Below are positions 42,586 through 51,690 of a stretch of 64,000 nucleotides of DNA, one piece after another; the first letter of the stretch is position 1; each line of letters starts with the position of its first letter. The notes beneath the pieces are model-generated. The model had not been told where the DNA came from. It worked only from the letters and a program-made list of their open reading frames with translations, and made no database searches. Origin of the DNA: Thermoproteota archaeon (GTDB lineage: Archaea; Korarchaeota; Korarchaeia; Korarchaeales; Korarchaeaceae); the NCBI GenBank assembly GCA_015522685.1, contig WALU01000049.1, positions 22,441 through 86,440 of the forward strand. Direction: 5' to 3'. Made by a program: the position numbers and the translations under genes.

Positions 42586-42609
42586 TCTTAAAGCCCATCT
42601 TAGCAGCTT
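42586..42609. repeat. 24-bp direct repeat, intergenic copy; surrounding gap 42431-42732
   Basis: Exact copy of 42343-42366. On the minus strand the surrounding frame reads AAKMGFKKLFISL but is stopped by TAA just before and TAG soon after, so it looks like a degraded partial duplication of the aroB' 5' region. A 75-codon plus-strand ORF (42522-42749) covers the same DNA but has no ribosome site or recognisable family and is not annotated. Nothing else is seen in the 302-bp gap. Confidence 0.7.
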
Positions 42610-42732
42610 ATAGTATTCTCCACATCTTCGATCTCACTGGACTGGATGGTATATATCTAGCCGGTATGGATATTATCCTAACAGGTGCCTGGTCCTTTTC
42701 CCAATTCCCTCACATAATTGTAAGGAGGAACT

Positions 42733-42978
42733 CTAGGCACTTCGATTAAGTATCTCCAAGAACTCTGGTTCTGCACGATACCTGGGCCTTTTCGACAGAA
42801 CCCTCGTTAGCTCCTCCTTTCTCGGTTTACTAATCTCTTCTCTCACTACCTTGACAGCGCATCCTCCGCAGTATCCAGCTCCACTACATAGTAGAGGAAA
42901 GACAATTATTCTGCTTATGATATTAGCAAGCAGTTCTCCTTCAGCTGCATCAGCCATATCAGCTGGGAGTATCTTCAT
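42733..42978 (-). CDS. small Cys-motif protein beside core MetE
   Basis: 81 residues. The middle carries LLCSGAGYCGGCAVKV, a Cys-x5-Cys-x2-Cys loop like the cluster-binding loop of 2Fe-2S ferredoxins; no fourth cysteine follows, so a full ferredoxin cluster is doubtful. The C-terminal part is basic and helical. It begins 22 bp after the methionine synthase gene on the same strand, so the two are likely co-transcribed. It may bind metal and serve that enzyme; this is inference. Confidence 0.6.
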   Translation of the reverse strand: MKILPADMADAAEGELLANIISRIIVFPLLCSGAGYCGGCAVKVVREEISKPRKEELTRVLSKRPRYRAEPEFLEILNRSA

Positions 42979-43000
42979 CTCATCTTCACTTTAGACTTCT

Positions 43001-43945
43001 TTAGATTGATCTAACCACCTCCACTATTACTCTTAGTTTCCTTATAGCTGACTCATAAGCTTCTGGACCAGCTGATTTTAGACCACCGAATCCACAATCT
43101 CCACTTACTAAATCTACTCTTTCCTCGCCAAATCTCTCGATTATAGCCTTTAGAAATCGCCTGACTTCATCCTTGCTCTCCACCCTCAAGCTCTGAGCAC
43201 TGACAATTCCGGGTGAAATTATCTTACCACCTTCCTCCAACTTTTCCCTCGAGAACCTCTCCAAATTAGATCTGGAATTATAGAACTCATGGCTAAGATA
43301 TTTGAGAGGCAGTTTCATCAGCAGGTTTGCCAGTTTAGGAGACAGCTTACCGCATATATGGGTACCTCTCTTAGCTCTCACGTTAGAGAATACCTTCTCG
43401 TATGACTCTACTATATCTTCTTCAGTGTAATCGAATAAGATCCTTCTCCCTATTAAGAGATCGACTACTGGTTCATCAATGAATATATATCCAAAACCTT
43501 TAGAATTTATTTCTCTGGATATCTTGGCGACATATGGTACGAAAAATTCAAATAGATTCTTCTTATCCGCTACTAGTGAATTGAATATACCTCCTTCTTT
43601 TATCTCAACCCTGCTAGCGAGGGTAAATGGACCTGTTATAGGAAATCGTACTTTAGAAAGGTCGAAATTCATTTCTCCAGCGATACTGAGGAACCAATCA
43701 ACTTCCTCTATATTGATTTGAGGTTCTCCTCTTAGATCTATGGGCCTGTACTTCCCTCTCCCTATTGGTTCCAGGTACCCCATCTCAGCTAGGGGTTCAA
43801 GGTACATATCTGTAAAAAGCCTCAGTTGAGGTACTGGAGGTATGGTTATCCCGGCATCTAGCGTATCTAGGAAGGCCTTCCTCAGATTGTTTATTGAGTG
43901 ATCTAGAGGGTAACTGCCCACATGAGACGTCTCCACTTTCGACAC
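43001..43945 (-). CDS. core cobalamin-independent methionine synthase (MetE C-domain type)
   Basis: 314 residues, corresponding to the catalytic half of MetE only. Opening SHVGSYPLDHS; zinc ligands in GTHICGKLSP near residue 195 and SGDCGFGG near 282; substrate Glu/Asp in FIDEPVVDLL near 152. Transfers methyl to homocysteine. Short archaeal forms lack the folate-binding N-half and are thought to use methylcobamide or another protein-bound methyl donor. GTG 43936, six bases after GGTG, may be the true start. Downstream lies the small Cys protein. Confidence 0.82.
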   Translation of the reverse strand: MSKVETSHVGSYPLDHSINNLRKAFLDTLDAGITIPPVPQLRLFTDMYLEPLAEMGYLEPIGRGKYRPIDLRGEPQINIEEVDWFLSIAGEMNFDLSKVRFPITGPFTLASRVEIKEGGIFNSLVADKKNLFEFFVPYVAKISREINSKGFGYIFIDEPVVDLLIGRRILFDYTEEDIVESYEKVFSNVRAKRGTHICGKLSPKLANLLMKLPLKYLSHEFYNSRSNLERFSREKLEEGGKIISPGIVSAQSLRVESKDEVRRFLKAIIERFGEERVDLVSGDCGFGGLKSAGPEAYESAIRKLRVIVEVVRSI

Positions 43946-44104
43946 CTATACTAGGTGATCCTCAGAGAATTAAGCATTGACCTCAATCTAGGTCTAAAAT
44001 CACCCAATTGCCTAACAGAATACTCTTGGGCCTGAGAGATGGCAGCTGTTATTTCGCCTTGCATGCACTCAAAGCTCTTATTTATCATGTACCATCGCCT
44101 AAAG

Positions 44105-44932
44105 ATGGTAGTAAATTCTAGAACGAAACTCACATGCCTTATCGGCCACCCCATCTCTCATTCCATTTCTCCACTGATACATAACACCTCTTACAGGGAT
44201 CTGGGATTGAATGCTATCTATCTAGCCTTCGATGTAATTGATTTGCCAAAGGCTTTAAGAGGCCTGGAAGAACTTGGAGCTATAGGCTGTAACATAACCA
44301 TACCTCATAAGGAGCTTGCTCAGGATCTTATGAGCTGGTTGAGTGATAGTGCTGAGCAAGTGGGAGCTGTGAATACCGTGAAGTTCGATGACGGTCTCTT
44401 AGGATATAATACTGATGTGAGTGGCGTGATCTATAGTCTCAACCTGTTCAACACAAGTCATTTTGATAGAGTCCTCCTATTAGGCGCCGGAGGAGCTGCA
44501 AGATCCGTTTTAGCCGGTATTTTCGGAAGAGCTAATAGGGTATATGTGACATCTAGAAGGATTAAAAGAGCTAGAGGAATCCTAAGCCTATGTAGCAGGC
44601 TGGGACTAGATGCTGAGGCCATCCACTGGGAAGAGAGAGAGAAGTATGTCGGGAAAGTAGATTTACTAGTTAATGCAACGCCGCTTGGAACTCTGAGTGA
44701 AGAGATTCCTATCAATCCAAAATTCCTCAAGCCAGGCTGTCACGTGTTCGACCTAGTTTACAATCCTCCTAAAACTCACCTAGTGAAGGAAGCTATTAGA
44801 ATGGGATGCGAGGCCGTAGGAGGAGTCCCTATGCTAATTAGGCAGGCCTCTGAGAGCGAGAAGATATGGTTTGGTGCTAATCCTAATGAGGAGATAATGA
44901 TGAGGGCTGCAATAGATTATCTAGGTGATTAA
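44105..44932 (+). CDS. aroE: shikimate dehydrogenase
   Basis: NADPH reduction of 3-dehydroshikimate. GHPISHSISPLIHN near residue 12 (substrate site), NITIPHKE near 63 (catalytic Lys), VGAVNTVKFDDG near 90, Rossmann LLGAGGAARSVLAGI near 125, and GVPMLIRQASESEKIWFG at the end. ATG 44105 is chosen: a TATA-like TTATTTATC lies about 30 bases upstream, and longer starts add a non-conserved tail. Its stop lies just ahead of aroK, which is translationally coupled. Confidence 0.92.
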   Translation: MVVNSRTKLTCLIGHPISHSISPLIHNTSYRDLGLNAIYLAFDVIDLPKALRGLEELGAIGCNITIPHKELAQDLMSWLSDSAEQVGAVNTVKFDDGLLGYNTDVSGVIYSLNLFNTSHFDRVLLLGAGGAARSVLAGIFGRANRVYVTSRRIKRARGILSLCSRLGLDAEAIHWEEREKYVGKVDLLVNATPLGTLSEEIPINPKFLKPGCHVFDLVYNPPKTHLVKEAIRMGCEAVGGVPMLIRQASESEKIWFGANPNEEIMMRAAIDYLGD

Positions 44933-44933
44933 A

Positions 44934-45749
44934 GTGAGGAAGATAAGGGTTAACGGTGCCATCACTGTAGTCAATGCCATAGCAAGCTGGAAGGGATCTG
45001 CTATAGGGATAGATTACGAGGTTTCAGCAACAGCAGAGGTATCGGATGATCTTCATGTGAGGCCAGATGATCTTCTCATTAGAGAAGCAGCGTCGCTAGC
45101 ACTCAAGGCCATAGGGGGAGAGGGTGCCTATGTCGAGGTTAAATCAGAGATACCGATAGGTTGGGGTCTGAAGAGCAGTAGTGCAGTAGCTAATGCCACA
45201 GTCTTGGCAATAATGTCCTTATATGGAGAAGTTAGCATGAAGAAAGCTTTAGAGATATCAGTAAGGGCCTCTAGGATGTCTGGAGTTAGCATCACGGGAG
45301 CTTTGGATGATGCGGCAGCCTCGATGCTTGGGGGTTTCGTCATAACTGATAACTTGAAGGATGAGATCCTCATGAGAGCTCCTTTAAAGGAGAGGAACGT
45401 GGTCATACTTTTACCTGATAGAGAGAAAGCAAAGCTAACAAGAGAACTTGACGCAAATATGATGAAACCCCTGGCTAATGTCGCAGAATCGATATTTGAT
45501 TTATTACCTAAGAGAGTATGGGAGGCCATGACCCTCAACGGCCTCCTCTACTCCTCAATATTAGGTTACGATCCCAGTCCCGCCTTGGATGCAGTGAAGC
45601 TAGGTGCTCTAGGAGCGGGTCTTTCTGGTACCGGTCCAGCAATAGCTGCCGTCTGTGATAAATGCGGTGAGATCGTCAGGAAGTGGTCCTCTTTAGGTAA
45701 AGTTGTAGTCAGGAGGATAACCAATGAGGCTGCCAGGTTCACTACATAG
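44934..45749 (+). CDS. aroK: archaeal shikimate kinase (GHMP type)
   Basis: Phosphorylates shikimate; unrelated to bacterial AroK. GHMP motif PIGWGLKSSSAVANATV near residue 80, SITGALDDAAASMLGG near 120, and the C-terminal LGALGAGLSGTGPAIAAV. GTG 44934 is taken as start because GGTGATT lies three bases before it; GTG 44925 in frame is inside that site and would overlap aroE by eight bases. Confidence 0.92.
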   Translation: MRKIRVNGAITVVNAIASWKGSAIGIDYEVSATAEVSDDLHVRPDDLLIREAASLALKAIGGEGAYVEVKSEIPIGWGLKSSSAVANATVLAIMSLYGEVSMKKALEISVRASRMSGVSITGALDDAAASMLGGFVITDNLKDEILMRAPLKERNVVILLPDREKAKLTRELDANMMKPLANVAESIFDLLPKRVWEAMTLNGLLYSSILGYDPSPALDAVKLGALGAGLSGTGPAIAAVCDKCGEIVRKWSSLGKVVVRRITNEAARFTT

Positions 45750-45829
45750 TCCATTAGGTATTTAGCTCCTCTATAATTGCTAAGAGATAAGGAGAATGTG
45801 CCGCAAATGCACCACTTATCCAACCAGCA

Positions 45830-47656
45830 TTAAAGAGACCTTAGTTCATTCCATCTAGCTAGATTAACTGTTTGTTTTATGAAATCTGGGAGCAGCTTAA
45901 AATACGTGCGCTTAGCGTATCTTTCATCTGCCATGATGAATATGCCTCCATCCTCCTCCGATCTTATTACCCTTCCAAGGGCTTGAGAGGCTCTTCTTAG
46001 CGCTGGAACTACATATGCTAGATATCTTCCCCTCCTTGTCCCATAAACTCTCTGACTATATTGGATAAAGAGCCTTGTCTTCGTTGTAAGACGATCGAAT
46101 GGTATTCCTAACAGCATTACTCCTTCCAGTTCCTCACCAGGGAAATCAGCTCCTTCAGCAAATCTGCCACCAGAAGGCGCAACTAGCAATCCTATCTTAC
46201 CCTGCTTGGGTAGCAGCTTAAACTCATCTAGCATATTACTGGCTTCATCACCAGGCATATCTTTCTTCTCAATAAAGAGATGGCAATTATGCCTACCTGA
46301 TAGCTCCTCTATACTTGGTAAGACCTCATCCTGAATTCTATAGCTTGCAGTGAATATGGCTAGATTCCTAGGAAGAGATAAAAAGGTATCTATGACTCTG
46401 AAATACCTCCCAACCATTTCTCGTGATAGTTCCTCCCCCTTTGTGCTCACTCCCTCTATTATAATACTTTTAACCTTATCTGGATCCGCCGTAGATGGAA
46501 CGCTCATTCTGGCACATTTTTCCACTCCTGTGGTCTCAGCAAAGGCATCTATTGGCTCAAGGGTCCCTGATATGAATATGACGGAGTGAAAGTCCTTCCA
46601 GATGGAAGCCAGTATGTCCCTAGCGCGCATATCCCATACTTCAAGCTTCACTCTCTCCTTATCTCTAGAATAGAGATAGGCTACCCCATCTTCTCCTTTT
46701 TTCTCCAAGGCTGCCACTAAGAAATCGGCTAGGGAGTTTAAGTAAGAACGAGGCTCCTTCCCCTCAATAATCCGATCCTTATATATATCATTAGCAAGCT
46801 TGTAAATGAATCTTATATCTTCTGGCGTGAAATCGGTGGAAGATAGGAGGTCTTCCAAGTAAAAGGTACCGTCCTTTGATGTTGTTACCTTCAGCATGAA
46901 ATTTGATAATCTCTCTATTTTCTCCCTAAGCCTATACTCATCATTTGGATCGTATTTCTCCGCCTCTCTAAGAGATCTTTCAACGGTAGTGGAGGTAATT
47001 GATTTACTATTCATTTCTATAGCGGCCCTATTTATATTATGGGCCTCATCGATGATGAGTATAGATTCCCTAAAGGGAATCTTCCTCCTTATAACCCATC
47101 CAAGCGGTGAGAGTATGTAGTTATAGCTCAGAGAAATGACATGGGAGTATTCTAGGAGAGCTATTTGTAGGAAGTAAGGGCATACCTTCATCTTTTTCGC
47201 TATTTCAAATATTTCAGAAAATGTAAGAGGCTCTGAAGGAATTAGTAGATCTCTCATTCTCTTTAGATTGCGATAATAGAGACATTTATCCCTCTTCATT
47301 CTGCAAAGCGTTCCAACTCCCTCATAGCTCTTAACATTAAGCTCCCTAGCCAGAAGGCACATATCTCTCTTTCCCCTGAAGGAGAGGCCAAAGACCCTTC
47401 TCTTCTTATTCACCATTGCCAGCTCTTCTATCGGTCTATCCGTCTCATTTCCGGTTCTAACAGTCCATATTATGGATCCTTTCATACCCTCTATGAGAGG
47501 GAGTAGAGCAGCGAGCACTACGGGAGTCTTCCCGAATCCGGTAGGCGCATGAAGGCAAAAATTCTTTCCCTCCTCTACGGCTGATCTTATGGATGCTATG
47601 GCCTCCTTTTGATAGTGACGAGGTTCGTAGGGAAAGTACTCTAGATCTGGATCCAT
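45830..47656 (-). CDS. xpd: XPD/Rad3-type Fe-S helicase
   Basis: 5'-3' superfamily 2 helicase of nucleotide excision repair. Walker A APTGFGKTP near residue 38; DEAH in LIIDEAHNI; motif VI QALGRVIRSEEDGG near 555. Four cysteines between about residues 96 and 157 (DMCLLAR, GTLCRM, DKCLYY, KVCPYF) match the 4Fe-4S domain, which is essential for unwinding. 608 residues. Not linked to xpb, 44 kb away. Confidence 0.93.
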   Translation of the reverse strand: MDPDLEYFPYEPRHYQKEAIASIRSAVEEGKNFCLHAPTGFGKTPVVLAALLPLIEGMKGSIIWTVRTGNETDRPIEELAMVNKKRRVFGLSFRGKRDMCLLARELNVKSYEGVGTLCRMKRDKCLYYRNLKRMRDLLIPSEPLTFSEIFEIAKKMKVCPYFLQIALLEYSHVISLSYNYILSPLGWVIRRKIPFRESILIIDEAHNINRAAIEMNSKSITSTTVERSLREAEKYDPNDEYRLREKIERLSNFMLKVTTSKDGTFYLEDLLSSTDFTPEDIRFIYKLANDIYKDRIIEGKEPRSYLNSLADFLVAALEKKGEDGVAYLYSRDKERVKLEVWDMRARDILASIWKDFHSVIFISGTLEPIDAFAETTGVEKCARMSVPSTADPDKVKSIIIEGVSTKGEELSREMVGRYFRVIDTFLSLPRNLAIFTASYRIQDEVLPSIEELSGRHNCHLFIEKKDMPGDEASNMLDEFKLLPKQGKIGLLVAPSGGRFAEGADFPGEELEGVMLLGIPFDRLTTKTRLFIQYSQRVYGTRRGRYLAYVVPALRRASQALGRVIRSEEDGGIFIMADERYAKRTYFKLLPDFIKQTVNLARWNELRSL

Positions 47657-48034
47657 AATGATACCCTCATTCTGATGGTATTAAAGCGGTCTGATTCGTA
47701 CTATCATATAGACAGTTTGATATAAGGTCGCATCTAGTAGATCTTAGGCTGATGGCCTTCAAATCAATTTCTATCTGAACGATCTCATTCACATTCCGAT
47801 CAGTTAGCTAGCTGATGGAATTTATGTCTTCACAGGATATATGATTCTTATGTCCCTGTAGCTTAGGCTTAGCATGTAGACATCCTGACCCGGTATTTTC
47901 CTATTAGGATTTAGTAGAATAGGATAGAATAGAATAGAAATCAGCCATTACAAATATTCACTTAGGATATAAGATGCTTTGAGAGGAGGAGTATAGGGTC
48001 ATCCTATGAGCGATATCCATAAATAAAAGGAAAG
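47657..48034. other. intergenic, upstream of decayed ORF; AT-rich repeat run
   Basis: Contains the xpd promoter side and a TAGAA/ATAGAATAG low-complexity run at 47912-47940. No gene or RNA recognised. Confidence 0.5.
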
Positions 48035-48254
48035 ATCTTGAAATACTTGGAAAACTAAGGTTCCAGTACTTCCTTTACTTTCACCGCAGGCCCTCAGCGC
48101 AAATGCTATCAAGGCTGGGAGAGAGAACATACTTTCTCCGCTTTTAAGGAAAGCTAACTTAGGTGAATTTATGGCTTATATCGTAGATAAAGAAATAGAA
48201 GTGAAGAAACTAGGATCTTTGGGTGTAGTAAGAAGGGCTACAGAAGTGATTTAA
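48035..48254 (+). pseudogene. coding-like 3' remnant, no start codon
   Basis: An open frame of about 72 codons after a TGA reads TKVPVLPLLSPQALSANAIK, then ENILSPLLRKANLGEFMAYI, and stops at TAA 48252-48254, directly abutting the ATG of the HAD gene. No ATG, GTG or TTG lies in its first 40 codons. A neighbouring frame just upstream (KRKDLEILGKL) seems to continue it across a frameshift near 48053. Family not recognised. Confidence 0.35.
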
Positions 48255-48788
48255 ATGGAGAAATGCGCAGTTTTTGACATAGATAATACACTTTTTGATG
48301 CAAGAGAGAGGTATAGAGTGGCCATAAGAAAGTTTAATGTTCTTTCTCCTAGAGAACTTCCTTTTGAATTACAGAAGGATTTTTGGAAGGACTTTATGAG
48401 TCCCGAGCTATTTCACTTAGATAAGCCTATCTCTAGATCAATAGAGATGATAATAGGTGCTAAGAAGAGGGGTCTGAGGATCGTTTTGGTAACTGGCAGG
48501 TATGAGTGGTTGAGAAGGGAGACCATCTTGCAGTTAATGTTAGCTGGAGCTCCCTCTGATGAGTTGTTGATGAGGCCCAGTGATAATTATCAGGAGGACA
48601 GAGAACTAAAGCCATTCCTGATAAAGGATCTAAAATGCGAGGTCGTAGAGTATCATGATGATGACTTAGGTGCTCTACTAGAGATGAGAAAAATGTTTCC
48701 TAATGCGTTATTGTTCTTGCATAAGCCTGATGGAACCTTTAATATACTTCCTTATGGAGATATGCCAAAGCGATCTCATCTTCTCTAG
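48255..48788 (+). CDS. HAD-superfamily phosphatase
   Basis: 177 residues. Motif I DIDNTLFD near residue 8 gives the nucleophile Asp and acid/base Asp; motif II VTGRYEWLR near 80; motif III/IV probably KPFLIKDL and EYHDDDLGAL near 135. A small cap of about 50 helical residues sits between motifs I and II. Substrate unknown. The start codon follows directly on the stop of a decayed upstream frame. Confidence 0.82.
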   Translation: MEKCAVFDIDNTLFDARERYRVAIRKFNVLSPRELPFELQKDFWKDFMSPELFHLDKPISRSIEMIIGAKKRGLRIVLVTGRYEWLRRETILQLMLAGAPSDELLMRPSDNYQEDRELKPFLIKDLKCEVVEYHDDDLGALLEMRKMFPNALLFLHKPDGTFNILPYGDMPKRSHLL

Positions 48789-48830
48789 TTCATCGCTGAT
48801 CTTACGTGGCTAAGTATCTAGAGGATTATA

Positions 48831-48891
48831 ACTGCCCCCGAGGATAGACGAGCAGGGTTTATAGCTACAATCCTTGAGGGATGTAGGCAGT
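48831..48891. other. GC-rich inverted-repeat segment, possible structured RNA
   Basis: ACTGCC (48831-48836) pairs with GGCAGT (48886-48891), and inside it AGGAT (48841-48845) pairs with ATCCT (48870-48874). GC content is well above the flanks. It lies in the 141-bp gap between two plus-strand genes. No box C/D or H/ACA signals found. Confidence 0.3.
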
Positions 48892-48929
48892 AAGTAAAGT
48901 AAATTAGTTGGGAGATCTACATAAGAATC

Positions 48930-49469
48930 ATGAGAAAATCTAAGAGGTATCTCATTTGGGCTTTTATCCTGTTGATAGCTATTGCATCTCTTGCAGCATG
49001 CCCAGTCAATTTAGAGGAGGGAATATCATATGCTTCCAGCTGGGGAATACCAGTAACATTTGGAATATCAGCATTATTGATATCGATTAAGCTGAGATCT
49101 GCTGGTTTAGATACTTTGAAGCCTTTTGCTGCATTCACAGCGGCTTTCGGCTCTCCTTGGGTGGTAATCTTAACTATTTTTGCTTCGAATAGAGTTATCT
49201 TGGTTTTATATTATGAAGGAATAGGAAAGAACTATCTTCTAATGCTAATATCATGGTTTATTTATCTGGCCTTATCTTCTTATATAATAACATTTAATCA
49301 CAGTAGCGAGAAGATCATTGAGGTTTCATCCATTTATATGGTACTATCTGCCGCGATTCTATCTATACTTCCCATCTGTTCCGTTGAATGCTTAGTTTGC
49401 ATAGTTCCCGCTAGCTTGATCTCTATAGGGATTCTCGGAATAATAGTTGAACCTAGGAGGCTCATTTGA
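48930..49469 (+). CDS. multi-pass membrane protein, unknown
   Basis: 179 residues, about five or six membrane helices. The first helix ends LAACP, a lipobox-like sequence, followed by a short outside loop. A cysteine-rich stretch, ILPICSVECLVCIVP, lies in the last helices. No family recognised. It stands alone between the HAD phosphatase and the convergent eIF2B-like gene. Confidence 0.55.
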   Translation: MRKSKRYLIWAFILLIAIASLAACPVNLEEGISYASSWGIPVTFGISALLISIKLRSAGLDTLKPFAAFTAAFGSPWVVILTIFASNRVILVLYYEGIGKNYLLMLISWFIYLALSSYIITFNHSSEKIIEVSSIYMVLSAAILSILPICSVECLVCIVPASLISIGILGIIVEPRRLI

Positions 49470-49570
49470 TAGTAAAGTTAGAGGACCCTTCGTTCATTAA
49501 GGAGTATTTTTGGTTCAGCTCGAAGTTCTCTCATATTCTGTCTGTTATGAGTGCTAATAAAGTTAATTAT

Positions 49571-50272
49571 CTAATCTAATAGCTTATCTAGCCTTTTGAA
49601 GGCTTTATCTATCTCTTTTGGGGTTATAGAGAAGCCCTCAAACACGATGCTCTTCAGGACATCTAAAGGAGTTTCATCAAAGTACATATTCACTAGATTA
49701 ACTCCCTCGAGCTCTGCTACCTCTCCGGGCTCCCTCTCTTTAATTACATAGGTTTCGCTGTAGAGCTTTAATAATCCTGGAACAGTGATGGTACTCACTG
49801 ATAGAGCTAGAGGGTAGGTTCCGGCCTTATTTACTAGATACTTGGGAGTTACTCTATCAGCTCCTACAAGTCCAATAGCTCCAGATCTTTTAGCATACCA
49901 AGGCAGCAGAGCATCAATCACTAAAGTGATTGAGAATCCTTCTTCTCTGAGTATTTTAGCTGTCTCTATTCCTTCTAGGCCAGGACGTGATTCACTTATG
50001 ATCACTTTGCTGACACTCGATCTTTTCAGGCAGTTGATCACAGCGGAGCTTCTACTTAAAGTCGCTATTTTCTCAATATTCATGTCTGACAGAAGATTGG
50101 CACATGTTTTAGCTAGTTCTACCTTAGATTTCGTATAAAAGCTTTTTAATCTATTCAAGGATCCAGAGCATGCAGAATCTCTCAAATGCCCTAGTATGGA
50201 CATCTCTGGATGGGCCGTTAGCAATCTATTTGCATCTGAACATGGATCATTGCTTCTAGCTAATATACCCAA
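49571..50272 (-). CDS. eIF2B alpha/beta/delta-related protein, start probably further upstream
   Basis: Rossmann-like C-domain of the eIF2B/ribose-1,5-bisphosphate isomerase family: KVIISESRPGLEGIETAKIL, then AIGLVGADRVTPK near residue 132, and NKAGTYPLALS. 233 residues from TTG 50272 is short for the family, and the frame upstream to about 50329 still reads family-like (LLRDKRRGSLEIFEDAL). That part has no ATG, GTG or TTG; ATT 50327-50329 overlaps the glyA stop and is the likeliest start. It could be the AMP-pathway isomerase or an unassigned paralog. Confidence 0.75.
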   Translation of the reverse strand: MGILARSNDPCSDANRLLTAHPEMSILGHLRDSACSGSLNRLKSFYTKSKVELAKTCANLLSDMNIEKIATLSRSSAVINCLKRSSVSKVIISESRPGLEGIETAKILREEGFSITLVIDALLPWYAKRSGAIGLVGADRVTPKYLVNKAGTYPLALSVSTITVPGLLKLYSETYVIKEREPGEVAELEGVNLVNMYFDETPLDVLKSIVFEGFSITPKEIDKAFKRLDKLLD

Positions 50273-50324
50273 AGCATCCTCAAATATCTCGAGAGAACCT
50301 CTTCTCTTATCCCTCAGGAGAGAA

Positions 50325-51629
50325 TCAATGCTCGTATGCTAGACCCTCCTCAAATGTATACTTAACCGTTCTAAAGTTCTTTCTAAGATCTCTAACCTCC
50401 TTCGCAATCTTGCTTGGATCTTCCTTATCTAGTAGGACTTTTCTGTACAGCTTGGCTATAAGTTTCATCTCATCTCCTCCCATTCCAAGCCTAGTTATCT
50501 CAGCTACACCCAACCTCAGTCCACCTGGATCCTTGAAGGTCCTTCCTCTCTTTATATCCCATGGTAGAAGATTTCTGTTCACAATAATGTTAGCCTGCTC
50601 AAGCAGTTTTTCGCACTTATACCCTCCACCTACCTCGTCAACATCGAGTAGAACCTGATGACTCTTGGTGAAACCCAAGTGCTCTGCCACTACTTTGAAT
50701 CCTTCGTCATGCAGGGCATAAGCCAAGGCTTTAGCATTACTTACCACGGCTTTAGCATAGTTCTTGCCAAAGTTAAGAATTTCGCAGGCCGCTATAGCTA
50801 GAGCGGCTACTGCATGCAGGTGATGGTTGCTGAGGAGCCCTGGAAAATTAGCTCTCTTTATCAGATCAAATTTCTCCTCATTGTTTGTTATAACTGCTCC
50901 ATGTTGCGGGCCAAAGAATGTCTTATGCGTGCTAAAGGTCATGGTATCTGCTCCTTCATCTATAGGATGCTGAAATTGTCCTCCCGCTATGAGGCCAGCC
51001 ACATGAGCTGCATCATAATTCACTAAGGCTCCCATAGACCCGGCCACCTCTACTATCTCCTTAACGGGCTGCGGGAAGAGGATTACGCTACCACCGAGCA
51101 TCATTAACTTAGGATTATACTTCTCTATCCTCTTGATAGTCTTGTCTACATCTATGTTCATGTTCTCATCATCGAACGCTATATACCTGACATTTAGCCC
51201 TCTCACTGCCCCGGCAGTGCCTCCAATGAATTGGCCCTTAGATCCTGTAAGGGGTCCCATACTTATGTGCCCTCCTTTAGTTATTGGGAGGGCCATCACT
51301 ACATCTCCCGGCTGAGTTAAAGCTGTATAGATGGATAGATTAGCTACTACGCCACTGATTGGCCTAACATCAGCAAATCTAATGTGATATATCTCCTTTA
51401 TGAGATCCATTGCTAGAGATTCGACCTTATCTATATATTTTGTCCCAGCATAGACTCTCTCGCCTACCCATCCTTCTGCATATCTATGACCGAAATCGCT
51501 TGCTATAGCTCTTCTAACAGCCGGGCTGGAGACATTCTCACTAGCTATCATGGGAAGAGAGGAATCAAACCACTTGCGATGCTCCTCTATCGAGGAGAGG
51601 ACCTCCTTATAAGCGCTTCGAGGATCCAA
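50325..51629 (-). CDS. glyA: serine hydroxymethyltransferase
   Basis: PLP enzyme interconverting serine and glycine with a pterin C1 carrier. HRYAEGWVGERVYAGTKY near residue 48, DAAHVAGLIAGGQF near 208, and PLP-Lys in MTFSTHKTFFGPQHG near 235. 434 residues. Starts at TTG 51629 preceded by a GGTG-like site. Coupled to the eIF2B-like gene downstream, divergent from thrC. Confidence 0.95.
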   Translation of the reverse strand: MDPRSAYKEVLSSIEEHRKWFDSSLPMIASENVSSPAVRRAIASDFGHRYAEGWVGERVYAGTKYIDKVESLAMDLIKEIYHIRFADVRPISGVVANLSIYTALTQPGDVVMALPITKGGHISMGPLTGSKGQFIGGTAGAVRGLNVRYIAFDDENMNIDVDKTIKRIEKYNPKLMMLGGSVILFPQPVKEIVEVAGSMGALVNYDAAHVAGLIAGGQFQHPIDEGADTMTFSTHKTFFGPQHGAVITNNEEKFDLIKRANFPGLLSNHHLHAVAALAIAACEILNFGKNYAKAVVSNAKALAYALHDEGFKVVAEHLGFTKSHQVLLDVDEVGGGYKCEKLLEQANIIVNRNLLPWDIKRGRTFKDPGGLRLGVAEITRLGMGGDEMKLIAKLYRKVLLDKEDPSKIAKEVRDLRKNFRTVKYTFEEGLAYEH

Positions 51630-51690
51630 AATATCACACCCAATATGGGATGAGGGAAGAAGTTATAACTGTAAGCGAACTTAAAGTAGA

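Noticed and set aside
42522-42749. 75-codon plus-strand ORF
   Set aside because: No ribosome site or family, overlaps the next gene's end, and the DNA seems to be a degraded duplicate of aroB'.
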